Source: Aphelocoma coerulescens
Lineage: Eukaryota > Chordata > Aves > Passeriformes > Corvidae
Direction: 5' to 3'
DNA: 64,000 bases
Assembly (NCBI RefSeq): GCF_041296385.1
Contig: NC_091013.1
Coordinates: forward strand, 35,314,001-35,378,000
Both the position numbers and the translations under genes were made by a program. The notes below the pieces were generated by a model that was not told the DNA's origin, made no database searches, and saw nothing but the letters and a program-made list of their open reading frames with translations. Shown here one piece after another: positions 38,291 through 51,610 of this stretch. How positions within the stretch are numbered: position 1 is the stretch's first letter; each line of letters starts with the position of its first letter.

Positions 38291-40935
38291 AGTTATATGC
38301 TTCACACTTTTTAGAGAAACAAAAGATACAACTTTTTTTTTCCCAAGTCAGAATAGGGAAAGAAATAAATTTTAAAGACATCATACTTCAAGGGGTGCCA
38401 GAATTTAACACCTCCTACCATGATCTTTTACTTTCATTTTCCTTTCCTCCCAGAGCATAATTGTGTGCCCTCAAGGTGAGTAAAATAGGTAAAGAAAGTC
38501 AGGGTCAATTACTTGCAGCAGGACTCATCTGTCTGAAATCTTATGTCTGTATTTAAGTTACCTAACCTTGGTTCCCCCTAGAGTAAATGAAGGGATATTC
38601 TCAAGTATATTAGAGAGATATTTAAGACAGGTTAGATGAATTGCATACAAAATTGCCACTTTCTTTCTACTGACTTTGAAGGGAGTCCGGGTCTTATGTA
38701 GACATAATTAAGTCAAATGAGAGTCACTCTAGATGTTTCCTTTCTTGCCAGCCCTCCAGTAGAGGGCTGCCATAATCCTATAAAAGAGATTTGCAAAACG
38801 GGAAGGCCAGAATGAGGGTGTAAATGATGCCCTTCAGAGGTAGTCACACATCATGTGTTTAAAAAGAAAACACTGCAGTTAAAATAATTCTATTAAATCA
38901 TTATTTCATACAGTAAAAAAATGGGCAGTAAGAACTCTCCATGTAGAAATGAAAGGCACTGAAAGAATCAGCAGGCCTACTGAGAAGTGGTAGGCTCATT
39001 TCTAAATTTGCTTTAGCATGATTAACAACTGAAACAAACTCTAAGGGCAGCGATTGGTTCACACTGCCTTCAAAATTAGATTTTACTTCTTTCTGGAAGA
39101 TTTTGTAGACAGTGCTTTGCATCCAGTGAGACTAGAGGATCTAATGGTCGTCTCTAGCCTAAGAATCAATGAACCCATTAACAACTTGGACAGCACATTA
39201 GAGTTAAGACATTATCCTGCAATCAGACAATATTACCTTTTCTGTGCTCCAAATTCATGCACTGCACTCTTACTCCCTGCCTCCAGCTCTAGGTTATCTT
39301 CTTGATGAACCAGGCTACTTTTCCTGCTGTGTTAACTCACATAACAGCTCAGTACAGCAGCAGCAATCACGTCGTGCACTTCAGCTGGTATTAACCAAAA
39401 AGGTGAGTGTGAGTGACAGTGAATTTCTAAGTGGTTGGAGAACCTAATACTCCCTGCTGTTTCTGTCTCTTGATACATTGAATCTCCACTATTTACATTT
39501 TTTTTTTTTTGCTTAAAACTGAAAAAGTTGTTAGGTTTTGTTGTTCACGGCAGTGGAAGAAGAAATGATTTTCTTTTAGGGAAACTGAAATGAATATGCA
39601 AGGACTGTTCACAATTGGTAATATCACCCTAACCATTCAGACCTCTGCTTGTCATGCCCTTCACATTTTTTCATGCCACTTTTCATATAAAATTTCCCTT
39701 CTGCATGGCAGGTACTCCCTCAGTCTGCTTCAGATCCCTGCTGAAGCCTCTTTTCTTAGTGGAACTGTAGAGGGCATTAACTGAAATTTTCTCTGTGGTC
39801 ACAGAATTGTGCAGGAGGGTTACTCTGTGTCAGTTGTCCTCCCTGAGAAGTCATGTACGTCATAGATCCTTGTAATTATTCTTGGGTACTTATTCTTTCA
39901 TAGCCTTTCCCCTCTTTCTCTTCACAATCCTATTAATTGTAAATAAGGGTGTCTGTGGAGGATTTGCATATGTATGAAGTTTTTCCCAGTCATAGTTTAA
40001 ATAAGGAGAAGGAGTTTAAATGAGGAGAAGATCTGAAACTAGAAATCTTAAGGGGAAAATGAAATACTGGACTATTGAATTTCATTAAACTCAGGGGACA
40101 TCCAGTTGCTATGGAGAGTTATTTGAATTGTGCTGACGAGGTACACATGGTCAGCTGGAGATCTCCCTAGGCTCCACTGACTTAGCCACTTCATCCATAT
40201 GGAGATACCTACACCATGGACATCTAACAGGCATTCCTTGCTTACTGTCATTTTTAGTTGTCATTTTCATTGTATTTTCACACAATGGCCTCGGTTTCAA
40301 CAGAAGGCTTGAAAAGTGCCTTCATTCAGGCTAGTCTTGGTGACAGACATCTCTGGTGGCAGCTGCCCAAGTTAAGGATGCTGATAGATTCAAGCTTTTC
40401 ACTTTCAGGGTAAGTACTCAGACCATTGTTTTGTAATAAATAAAGGAATTATAACACCAATATCTCTTCTTTGAAAGAAAACTTCATCTTTTTGGTGCTG
40501 TGATGTATTTTAGGTGCATGAATGTCTATTCAGTAGAGTCTTCAGTTGACAGATAAAAGGAAAAACTCTTTTGTGGATCTTCTTACTCTTATTTTTGCCA
40601 TTTGAAGATACACACTGTACTTCTCTTAAGCACCGAGGGTGTAGAGATGGGTACTGGACCTATTTTGGCATCTCAGACATAAGGTCAATTTAGCCTGATT
40701 TTGCACCAGAATCTGGCTCAGTACGAGGATCCAGGAACTATTCTCATTTATAGTTTGACCCCATTAGTGCCTCATTTTCATGCCCCTCTTTATTCTGACA
40801 TTGCTGTGAGTCTTTCTAAGAACTTCCTTGGTCTGATTCAGTATAATATTACCTGACTATGCATTCTGTAGTGAACTATTGTAATATCAAGTTTCATGTT
40901 TTTTTACCTGTGTTTTACATGTTTTAGGACACCAG
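38291..40935. other. Unique non-coding stretch
   Basis: No gene or repeat is recognised. Short frames such as 39054-39305 (83 codons) have no known similarity. A T-run of about 12 lies near 39500. Confidence 0.55.
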
Positions 40936-41400
40936 TCACAGAATCATGGAATGGTTGAGATTGGAATGGACCTCTGGAGGTCATCTTGTCCAATCCCCCT
41001 CCTCATGCAGGGACACCTGGACCCAATTGCTCAGGACTGTTTCTAGACAGTTTTTTAATATCTTGAAGGAAGGAGACCCATAAGTAAACAAGTGTTTCCT
41101 GATGTTCAGAGAGAACCTGCCATGTTTCAGTTTGTGCCTGTTGCCTCCGGTTCTGCCATGGGACACCACTCTGGAAAGGCCTACTCTGTTCCCTTTGTAC
41201 CTTTCCTTTATGGAATTAATTTCCTTTAAGCTTCCCTCTGAGCCTTCTTTCCGCCAGGCTGAGCAGTTCCAGCTCTGTCAGTCATTCCTTATAGGGAAGG
41301 TGTTGCAGTCTCTTAATCACCTTGGTAGCCCTTTGTCGACTCTCTCCAGTATGTGGATGTCTCTATGGAGGAGCCCACAAGAGGACACACCAAACAGTAA
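40936..41400 (-). mobile_element. CR1 LINE, 3' end fragment
   Basis: The left end carries the reverse complement of the CR1 tail (TCACAGAATCATGGAATGG) and the block equivalent to GACCTCTGGAGGTCATCTTGTCC. It is followed by the CR1 3' segment with ATACTGGAGAGAGTC and GGCTGTTCAGCCTGG-like blocks when read on the minus strand. It covers roughly the last 460 bp of the element, with no intact ORF2. The 123-codon plus-strand frame crossing it is antisense to the element and is not a gene. The right boundary is approximate because similarity fades between 41400 and 41480. Confidence 0.93.
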
Positions 41401-44400
41401 GTTCTCATTCATTTTATGCTGGCACAACCTACCACAAATTATTCTCTGGAAAGTTTCAGCTCTTTGCTTCTAGATTTCACTGAAGTGGCATTTGTCAAGC
41501 TTTTCTCAACTTTAGTTTACTTAATCTTAGTTCACTTCTTTGATGAATAGTAAATCAATGTTGGAAAAGGTTTGTAAATGTAACAGCAAAAAGCACATCA
41601 TTTAATGAAAAAATATGAGTAGATAATTAGGTTAGAAATCAAGTCAGATTTTAAGACAAAATTGTAAACTGTGAGAATAGAGCCTGAATGGTTTAGTCAT
41701 AGCTTCAAAAGCTTCTTCTGTAGGTATCACTTTTCCAAAATTCAGTTACTGTTCTTTGGACAGAGTTATGTTTGTGTATATGGTCTTATGTTGTCTTGCC
41801 AGATTCCAATCTAAATAACTGAATTTGCATACATCAGATTTTCTGTGATGTTTCACATCGTTGCCCATTTCCCTCTCAAAGGCTTTCATAAGAAAATGAC
41901 AAAATTCTGTTAGGTTGCTAATGAAGTCAAAACATCTTTAGTTCAATGATGAAGTAATTATCTTTTCTGGTAGGTATCTATACAGATATATCGATTCACC
42001 AACATATTATGTATACTTTACCAGTGAAAAGCATGATCAGGATGGTGAATACTTATCTAATTCCTGATCTATAAGTGAATACATCCTGTCCTCCAATTTC
42101 CATCTCCACTTTTGCCCACTGATTCATTTTTCAAGACTTATTTTAACAGTCAGCACTAGTCTGACAAAGAAGAGGCAATACCAGTAAAAAATTAAGATCT
42201 AATATTAATAGTTGTATTTTTAGAATTTATAGATTATTGTAATAGTTCAAAGTTAAAATCTTATCATTTTGGCACATCTTGCATTCATGTCCTCCTTCTA
42301 GTGCCAGCTCTGTTCCCTGTATCACCTAAAGGTAGTTACAGGTTTTCTCATTGGTGACATAAATTATGGCAAAATAAATGTAAATTAGGATTTCTGGAAA
42401 TGGGAAACCTCTCTGAGCATAGCAGGACTGAAATAATCGTCATTGATAGAAACATGTAGGGTTTGATCTTTTTTCCATGGAAGTAAATTGGGTTATAATC
42501 TAAGTGATTTCATAGGCATGTGTCAAGTTGAATTTTTTATTTTCACAGTACATAGTGAAGTGAACTGTATTAAATTGATTTCCTCATGTGTTAATTAATT
42601 TGATTTTCCTAACCAAATACTTCAAAGGAAATTAATGAAATTAATATCCCCACAGAGTGACAGGTTTCTCACTCATTGTTTCAAACAGCTCTCTGTCTCC
42701 TTCCCTCTGGTTTTGCCTGTATCCCAAAAACATCTTCAGTCTGTGTGGATGGATTGCCCTTAGAGTAAAGCAGTGACTCAATCCCACACAGACAGCTGAG
42801 AAACACCCTTGAGACTTTCTCCAGAGGACATCTAGATGTAAGTGGTCTAACTCTGCTGATTATGATTTGTCCCTAGAAATGTCATATTTGAAAGTTCACT
42901 GAGTCTGTTGGCAAAGACATTCATGCCTTTGTTAGATTTCATCTGAGGCTGGAAGGGTGGTACATTTGCTACTGTGCTATAAGTTTGAGCAAGATAGGAC
43001 CCCATCTCTTGGAAGCACAATGATGAGTCAGACAGAACTTTAAAATCCCTCATGTGACAAGGGGGAAAATGAGTAGAGATAAAAAAAATATATTTTTTTT
43101 TCATGTCCAAAGCCAAAAAAGGCTCCTAAATCAAAACAAGGTTTTTCTAGAAAATAGCTTTCCTTACTTCTTCACAGTCAAAGGAAGGGAATTGGAAATC
43201 GATGATCCATGAAAATATATATTTTTAGAAGCATATTAAACTACCGGAGGATGGAATTCTGTTGAGATCTGAAATGCTGGTACAGTGGCTTATTTGCAAC
43301 AGGATGAAACACATTCCTTTCACCTTCCAATTTTGCCACAGAGATGTGCAGGGGTTTTTAAACCTAATTTTGAAAATAATTTGGGTTTATTTATTTTTTG
43401 TAATGTATAAAAGTTAAGACAGACTGAGATTATATCTGTCTATATAAAACAATTGTCTTATTGATTAAAATTCTGTATTGAAAGATTTTTCTTCTTGTTG
43501 TTGGGGTTTTTTTCAAGTGATTGCATTCTCCTTACAAATAAAACAATATAAAGGATCATTTCCTGAACAGCTGGAGTACATCTCAGCACATATTTTATCT
43601 CAACCATCCAAGAAGTGCAAGCAATTCAGATTCTGAAAATGTACATTGATGCCTGTCAAACTCAACATCTCCTAAGGAAAAAATAATATGTTGACTCTGA
43701 TTTTTCATTTTGAGCAGATAACACTCACCAGAAGGGGTGAGACCCTCTGTAGAACATGCAGTTTACCACTGAAGGGAACTCAGAAGATCTTCCTCAAAGA
43801 CAGTGAGGCAATCAGAAAGCTGTTGTCAGTTATTTTATTAAAGCACAGCAACTTCATTCTTTATATATTCTTAGTATCACCCAGTGAGAATTCTCTGGAA
43901 CTCTATGAGCACCAATGACTATCTTTGCTTCACTCTTCATCCTCCTTCCTTTGCAGTTTTTCTTAACACAAGTTATCTGTTACCCCTCAGGGCATCTTTC
44001 TCCTCTACCAGAACCAATGATAACACAAAGGCATTCTTGTTCCTAAAGAAAACTATTCAGGGAACTCCAACTGTATACATACTCAGGGCTAGCTCACAGA
44101 GGGAATTTGTTGTTTGCAGGTTCTGATTGGTAAGATCCCCACCCGAGGTGCAGAGGTAGCTGAGTGCCTGCGTGCAGGGAGCAGAGCCAGCCGGGCAGAA
44201 GGGCCAGGGCAGAGCTGTTTGAACCAGGCTCCGAGCGACGCTGCGCTGTCTCATGTGGCTTCACCACTTTGATCTCTGAGAGCTGTTTCCTACACCACAC
44301 CACACACTACAGCTTATGTGCAAACCCTTGCAAGCCAAGAAAGCACCCTAATTAACAGCCAAACAACAGTCACTACTAGAAAGAAGTTGACTGATTCAAA

Positions 44401-47400
44401 TATCAAGCCAAGATTTAACAGGAATCCTGTGCCATATGTGCTATTTAATAAAAAAGGTTTGTGTCCTATTTTCCACCATTGCCTACAACACTCTGTAAAC
44501 ACCTGGCCACATGTTTTACTTTTTAAGAGTAACTGTAACAAAGGCTTCTTTTTGAATCTAGCTTCAGTATTGGATGATAAATATTGGATGATAAATATTG
44601 GATCATTAAAGTTGTTCTGTTGCTGCACTTCATAGCTCATTTCAATTAGAAAATTGTATTGACAGCAGCTTAGGAGTGGATGAATTTTCAGTCCTCTATT
44701 CTCCTTTTCAGGAAAACACATACTGCTACACATGATATTGCCCTGCTGCAGAGGCATTGGAGCTTTTTCCTGTCTACTAGAATGATGTTACCCAGTAATT
44801 TTTGACTCTTTCATGGTCACATTTCATGAGCTCTTCACATTCATTTGCATGGACAAGTAATATATCAAAATATTCTTTTCCCAGATAGCCTTCTAAATGA
44901 GGAGCTCCTGGTTTATAATTAAGCTTATTTTAGCTCCTACATGCATGATCTTCTACGCTGTTCCTACAGTTCCCAGGGAATTGCACATAACTTACTCTAT
45001 CTCCTCATATGCAGTAATGTACCCCAACTTTGTGTTAGTAGCAGTTTCTCTTAGGATAGTCCTGCTCTTTTGGTCTATTTCATTAATAATTCTAAATAAA
45101 TTCAAACTCAAAGTTGATATTTGAGTGACTAAACTAACAAGAGCCTTCTAGTCTCATACTTTCTCTGCCAAGACAACCCACCCTTGTGTCCCAGCATTCC
45201 TAATCAATTTAGATGTGTTAACAGTTCCTGTCTCCTCATGTTGCTGTATGTTCTATTGAATCCCATGTTCAAAATTATCACCATAATAAAGCACGCTCAG
45301 GTATTTGACTCTAATCAGATATGACTTATACAGAACAGGTACTTCAAGATCAGCAACACCTCTTTAAAAAAAATATTTCAAAGGTTTTAGAAACATGAGT
45401 GGAAACTATTTTTATTTATTTTCTGATCTCTTTCCCTAGGAAAATGAGTGCATTAGCTACCAAGAAATCAATTACCAAGACTTCTAAGGGAGAGGAAAAT
45501 TAAAAGAATAAATATAAAACACCAAAATGATCCAAATACACTCATGATACAAGATTGTCTCAGCTTTAACTCCCAATGTCCTGGAATTTCACATGACTAT
45601 TCTCCCAGAATACAACACTTGTCTTGAGAAGCTTCTTTTGCTGACTCTCATTGATTGCATTTATTCATTTGTTATTTGTGTTCTGCTTGGAATCGTCATG
45701 AAAGTATAAGCCATGATTATGTTTTTGAGGTATCTGTCTAATTAGTTCCCACAATAAACACCAGGGTATTTGATAACAACAAAGAACCAAATGAGAGCCT
45801 TGGTTGTAAACTGTACAATGGTTTTTCTTTAGTGCAAAAAGGGTATATAAAGTCTGTTAGTAGAGTAGCTGAAAAACAACAAAGCCTAACAAAGCAAAAA
45901 GTAAAAACCCCTTCATAATAAGGTAGTACAGTGGGTGTTTAAAAAAACCAAACAACAAAAAGCCCCCCAAACTCTAAACAAGACAAACTTACAAAAACCC
46001 CAGATATTTTCAGGTGAAGACACCTTATGAGGCATTGCTGAAATCCAGCTCTGCTTGCTACATTTTTTTAAAATTAACATTTCCGAACCCTGTGACCCTA
46101 AGAGTGTTGTTGATGAAAGAACATATATTAACCAGCAGAATAATACAGTGCAAGCATGCTACAAAGAATGTGTGGATGAGCTGTTTCTACAAAGAACAGT
46201 GAGAAAAGAATACTGACATTTTCATTTATCCAATTCTTACCAAATGAGAGGTGTGGTCTGTATAAAAGTTGCTAGTTTTGATTTACTAAAATACTTATAT
46301 AATATTAATAATATTGTTACTTTTTTTTTTACTTAATGTGCACATCCTTTATTTCTTATAATATTTTTAACTTTCCTGCCCCTGTTTTAGAGAGATGTAT
46401 CTCCTTTAAAAAAGAGGTTTAACTGACCTCTCTCTTTCTAACCCTGAAGAGCCCTGCAGACTGGAAAGATTTGGTATTTAAAGCTGCACTATCTCGTACA
46501 TATAAATCTTGTATTATCAGGGATGAATCTTTAGGAACAAAGCAGGAATTTAACATTCAGAGGAGAGAGGAGTAATTTCACTGAAAGGCTGAAGCATTTA
46601 AAAAGTAATAAATTATTTTAATAACTACCTAATGGTAGACATTACAGAGTGTTCTCTAATTATTAATCCACTATAGACATGTTCACTGCTCTGAGAAAGA
46701 AAGATGTTTTGGTGCATAACTTCCTCCAGTTTGATAAGGTCATAGTTCTTCATTATTTCTGATTTGAGATTTGGCACTGAAGAGGTTCTCTCTTGCCTTT
46801 GCTGCCTTCTTCTGCTTGGATATTTCAGATTATGTATATCTTCCCCTTGCTTCACTGTGCAGTAAGTCAGATGCTGATATCAGATATTAACTTTTCAGGT
46901 CTGTCACCCCTCGGAGCTCTGGTACATCAATAATTCCCCTTTGCTTCCTTATCTGTAATTTCCTTTCTTTCTATGCAGAAAGACTCAAGTCTTTCTCAAG
47001 ACTCAGTCTTTTGTGTTTACCACATGTATTATTTCTGTTACATATATTCAAACTTTTAAAAGATATAATATTCCTTACCAAAAATTCTTTATGCAAGACT
47101 TTTGTTAAGGGACAACAAATCGATAATGTCTCTCCTAATTCCTGATTCAAAACATAGTCAGAATTTTTGTCTGAGCTTTGGCTCTGTTAGGAAAGGCTTC
47201 AATAAAGATACCTAAATGCTGCATAGTGCTCAAATGAAGAAGTGCATTTCATATAAATCAAAAATTTTCAGATTTGCTTTGCTAATCCCCAAACTTCCCC
47301 ATCTCCTCTGTTATGACAATATTTTCTCCCTCTTTCCCAGAGGAAGCTGGGACCTGCTAAAAGCCATGTGTGGTCGGAGGAGTGTGTCAAATTATTGTTT

Positions 47401-47543
47401 GCCATTTTCCTTTTTTTTTGCTGTAAAGGGTTTTTTACTGCTTGTCTTGTCTCATTTTCTTTGTGAGTTGTTCAAGACCATATGTTTCCCTGTACCAGAA
47501 ACCAGAATGGATTTTACTGCCTGTGCATTATCGTGTATATATT
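41401..47543. other. Unique non-coding stretch
   Basis: No confident gene or transposon. The 147-codon minus frame (44314-44757) and the 166-codon plus frame (47216-47716, the longest frame in the window) have no recognisable domain, signal or splice context. A small GC- and CpG-richer pocket sits at about 44130-44260. An A-rich segment lies at 45860-45990. Confidence 0.55.
44568..44609 (+). repeat. 14-bp tandem repeat, three copies
   Basis: The unit TATTGGATGATAAA occurs twice perfectly (44568-44581, 44582-44595) and a third time with changes (44596-44609). This is a small minisatellite-like slippage product and likely length-variable. Confidence 0.92.
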
Positions 47544-47602
47544 TCATAGAATCACAGAATCAAAGTCTGAGTTTGAAGGGATCCAGCAGGATCACTAAGT
47601 TC
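47544..47602 (-). mobile_element. Short CR1 3'-tail fragment
   Basis: TCATAGAATCACAGAATC is the reverse complement of the repeated tail of CR1, followed by GAGTTTGAAGGGATCCAGCAGGATCA, which parallels the adjoining CR1 block. Only about 60 bp remain, as with many extreme 5' truncations. Not coding; it lies inside a chance 166-codon frame. Confidence 0.65.
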
Positions 47603-47636
47603 ATTTGCAATATATCAAAAGATCTCGACTTCAGAT

Positions 47637-47665
47637 ATTCCAGAGGAGAGCCACAAAGATTTCCC
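47637..47665 (+). mobile_element. Possible CR1 internal scrap
   Basis: CCAGAGGAGAGCCACAAAGAT is close to a conserved CR1 block found upstream of the 3' tail, here in plus orientation and opposite to the tail fragment just to its left. The similarity is only about 21 bases and may be chance. Confidence 0.3.
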
Positions 47666-48008
47666 TTCTGCTTAATGATGCAGAAAATTTTCCTCTTTGG
47701 ACTGAAGAAATTTTAAAGAAGATGGATGTTTTGCTATGAAGGATCAATCTTTGTATTTTACCTAAATCTTTCAATCTCATGATGCAGAAATGTCATGCTG
47801 CACAGTCTACCCACTGGTCAGCCTGGGAATTCAACAGTCTTTGTGAAGAATTTAGATTTAAGAATTCTGATACTATTACAATTTTATCCTGTTTGTCTAG
47901 GAAAATGTTGCAGTAAGAGTTTAACTACAGTGCTTCATACTTACTTTCCCTATTTAATATCTAATGCCTCTTTCATATATTATATACACATAACAGTTAT
48001 AAATCATA

Positions 48009-48186
48009 AGAAAAAAAAAGAAAAAAGAAAAAAGAAAAAAGAAAAAAGAAAAAAAAAAGAAAAAAGAAAAAAGAAAAAAGAAAAAAGAAGAAAAAAAGAA
48101 AACAAAACAGAAAACAGAAAACAGAAAAAAGAAAAAAGAAAAAAGAAAAAAGAAAAAAAGAAAAAAGAAAAAAGAAAAAAAAAAGA
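48009..48186 (+). repeat. Purine-only (GAAAAAA)n-type microsatellite
   Basis: About 175 bp are almost purely A with a G every five to eight bases; a middle stretch of variants contains ACA/ACAG. The three overlapping open frames of Lys/Arg/Glu or Phe/Leu here are artefacts of the repeat. A homopurine-homopyrimidine tract of this length may adopt unusual DNA structures, evolves fast by slippage, and may be mis-sized in an assembly. Confidence 0.95.
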
Positions 48187-50862
48187 CAGGCTTGTGTGGA
48201 TTTCATGAAAACAAGCTGCTAAAAGAGGAGAGGCTGCCAATGAGTGCCTTGACTGACAGAGGGGCTGGCATCCTTTGCAGACTCTGTTAGACATAAAAGA
48301 ATTCATAGCTTATAACATGCAGGTGTGTGTAAACATATATATATACACATATATATACACACACGCACATATATAATTATAGCTACAGCAAAAGCTGCAG
48401 AGGAGTCCACGCTCCAGAACCAGACATAAAAAAATTCTGTATTAAGAATTAAGAAGCTTAGATTTTTCATCTGGAAACTTTTGGGAACAGCCCTTACAAT
48501 TAATTAATTGTGTACGTGTTGGAGTACAAACAATGTCACCAACCCAAACCAAGCCAGGTGAGCCGTCCTGTGTGAACTTCATGGGGATCTGAGCTGTCCC
48601 CATGCACCAGCAGAGGGGTCATGGCCCATGGCTCAGGGCACCATGTGGGGTGAATGGGACAGAACCTGTTGTGGGGTGTGAGCAGGGGATGCTCAGTGGT
48701 AGCTGTGACAGTCTGGAAGTGCCCTCAGGGCCCCTGTGTTGTCTTAAAAAACCTGCTTTTCTGAGAAATGCACAGTAAGCACAGATTAATGGCAGGTCTT
48801 TTGGAAACTACATCTCTGAAATCTGTCTATAAACTTTTTGTTTCATCCTTGATCCCTGAGATGCACTTGAACTCCTCATGAAGAAATTTTATATTAAAAA
48901 ATACCTTACAGCAGTACACAAAATGAGACATCTGGGAAAAAAAAAAGGAAAAGAAAAGCACCTTGCTTATAACCTAAAGAGCAACCTTTTATAACCTAAC
49001 CTTTTACACTGAAATGTAAAATGCTTGATGAACACAGTCTCATCTGAGCCCTTTCCTCCAGCACCCAATCCTACATGGTTACCCCTGTCCTTCAAAAACC
49101 AATGCATTTTGATTGTATTACAAGATAGAACTATTGAAAAATGAACATACAAACAGGCAGAAACTTGACAAGACATCCAAGAGAGGCTTTCAGCTGTGGC
49201 TCATATGTGGTACAGCACCCCATCAATGTGCTCAGCTTGGTTGTGTGCAGAAGTAGCGCTTTGCTCTGCTGGCTGAAAAGGGAAGCAGCTGGCAGCCCTG
49301 TGTGTTATCAGATATGACAGACATCCCAGCCTTAAATTCTCTCTCTGCAATGACCTGTAATTCCAGTTGTCCATTTGGACGTGACTCTATCCTTTTGCTT
49401 GACAGATACATGCATAACTAGCTACTAGATCTCCACACACACACACAAGAATTTCCTAATACCTAGGAACAATTTTTGTACTTCTCTAATAGTTTCACAT
49501 GTGAAAAATTCACACGGTTTGTAAAAAGCCTGCCTGTACTTTTTCTTGGTAGCTGTAGACTCTGTAAGACTAAATAAAGAAGAGGAACAGGAAAAAGCAT
49601 CATACAAGGACAGAGTTACATGGTATTTATACAGAATTTGCAGAGAACCAGGGTAAACACGTGACATTTCCTGAGCTAACCTCAAATGCAACATCATACA
49701 TAGTTTTTCAGGGTCACGGAATAAATACCTAAATACTTTCAAAACTAACTGACAAAAGCAGCTCATGTTTTCTTCTAAATTAAATGATCATGCAAGGAAA
49801 TGTCCTGACTGGAATACTAATTGGGAAATAAAAAACAACTTTGAAATTAAATGCAGCCAGCTGCTGTGACCTAATTCATAAAGAGATAAGTCTCCAAAAG
49901 ATTTAGCAGTCCAGTTCAGAAGAGGGTTTTTAGGCCTTTTTTACCTATTTTTAAAAATGTCATTAATTTTTAATTTTTATTTTATTTTTAATTAATTTTG
50001 AAACTTCTGCAATATTGTCCTGCAATTAATTCCGTTTTCTTATTAAAGCTTAGTTCTGTTCCTAACTGCCACTTTCTATGCAAAATATTTTTTCTCCCAC
50101 ATCAAATTATAGTTCTTCCTCCTGTTATTTCAATTTCACCCCACTTTCCCACAGGATCACTCTTTAGCCTGGAGTTTCTCCTCAGCTGTAGTTATGTAAA
50201 TATGGTCATGTATGTAGTCATTTATTAAAGCTCCAGTAAAAGATAATCTACCTGCCTTAATTTTCTCCTGGGTTTTCTTGCTCAAAGAAGACGAAACACA
50301 TCCATTTTTTCCCCTTCAATCTAAGTAATGCTTCATAAAAAATAAATAGACTCCAAAGTTTCTTTAAAAAAATCTCATAATATGAAAATTTAGGAGTTGT
50401 TGACTCATTTCACAAGTGTTATCTGGCCTTCAAGATGGAGAAATTTTGTCTGTTCTGCTGGGTCTTTGGCACAGTTGCAAACTACTCCCCTGTAGATTAC
50501 GAGTAGGCTAAGAAACACATGAGATCTAGTACAGTAGGTTCAAATTTGCAAAATCAACCTGAGGTTTAGAAGCTTGCTTGCAGAGGATCTCAGGAAAATT
50601 AGAAAACGGACAACCTAGTTAAGTCAGCAAAGTCTGTGCAAATCTTTGATTCCTGTCTAAGGACATTGGCCAATTGACAGAGGACAAAAACCCCAGTGTG
50701 GGAACCCAGAATATAGAGAATACTTCTCTACCTGTTTTGAAGGGCTCTACCCCCCTGGACAACACTGTTTTTGACCTTCACCCATGGAGAAAATTGCCTA
50801 GCCTCTGGGAAGAATTAGAATATACAATGGTGTGAATTAGGTGATAGAATACTATGTAAGAT
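48187..50862. other. Mostly unique non-coding stretch
   Basis: No gene is recognised. The 113-codon minus frame (49425-49766) has no known similarity. A less AT-rich patch lies at 48550-48740, and a (CA)n run of about seven units near 49433-49447. The final 200 bp (50640-50862) may belong to the LTR-like element that follows, since its true left edge is uncertain. Confidence 0.5.
48333..48380. repeat. (TA)n/(CA)n compound microsatellite
   Basis: Alternating AT, TA, CA and AC dinucleotides in blocks across about 48 bp. Alternating purine-pyrimidine sequence of this kind is length-polymorphic. Confidence 0.9.
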
Positions 50863-51339
50863 TGTCACAGGGTGAAAAATTGACTTTTTGGGTTTATTAG
50901 TATAGTAAGTAGATAAAAGCAGAAAACATCAGAATGGAGGATTGGTATTGTTCTCCAGACCTTCTTCTTCTTCTTCATCGATTCCATATTCTGTGGTAGA
51001 AGTGGTCTGGGATGATTGGATGGAGAATTCCACAGTTCCTGCCTTCATGACTAGATGATTTATTAGACATTGGTAGAAAAGTTAAAATATCTTGTGTTTT
51101 AGGTTTTCATTGGGTTATTTACCTTTAAAAAAGCTGTGAAATCTTGATAATTCGGCTTTTGCTGCATCCTCTGTGTCATAGGTTAGCAAGCATAGTCCCG
51201 GAAGGGATATCCTTGCTAAGGGGTGCTTACAGCTTCCTCTGGGACCTCATAGAACCTATCAGTGGCCAGTTTGAATATGGACAATTCTTTAAGCCACTTA
51301 AAGTTGTGACCGCCTCTGTGATACACACTTAAGAATAGA

Positions 51340-51610
51340 CAAACTCCCACCCCGGCTCTCTCTCGTTTCCGGCGCTGGGACAGGTGGCTGCAGGCCCCGT
51401 GCAGGGGCCAGGCCGGGCCGGGCCACGGCCAGCCTGGAGCCATGGGCCTGTTCCAGCCATGGAACCCCCCCCCCACTGCCTTGCCGTGGGCAGCTGGAGA
51501 GGCTCAGAACCCCCCCCCTCCACTGCGGCCGAGATTCAGCAAAGCGGCACCTCTGTCCGGCAGAGGCCAGTGACCAACTGCGATAAGCCACATTCCAGCT
51601 GCAAGGCCGA
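51340..51610. other. GC- and CpG-rich core of the LTR-like element
   Basis: This is the most GC-rich part of the whole window, with repeated GGCCGGGCCGGGCC-type sequence, two C-runs (51465-51474 and 51510-51518) and many CpGs. Open frames on both strands here reflect GC richness. In an LTR this position would suit a promoter/R region, but no TATA box or start site can be fixed. The C-runs are assembly-error prone. Confidence 0.7.

Noticed and set aside
41102..41473. 123-codon plus-strand frame
   Set aside because: It lies antisense on the minus-strand CR1 fragment at 40936-41400.
44314..44757. 147-codon minus-strand frame
   Set aside because: It crosses the 14-bp tandem repeat, has no recognised domain and no supporting splice or start context.
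47216..47716. Longest open frame in the window, 166 codons
   Set aside because: It runs through a CR1 tail fragment, has a random-looking composition and shows no recognised domain.
47795..48208. 137-codon Lys/Arg-rich frame and its minus-strand Phe-rich counterparts
   Set aside because: Produced by the purine-only microsatellite at 48009-48186.
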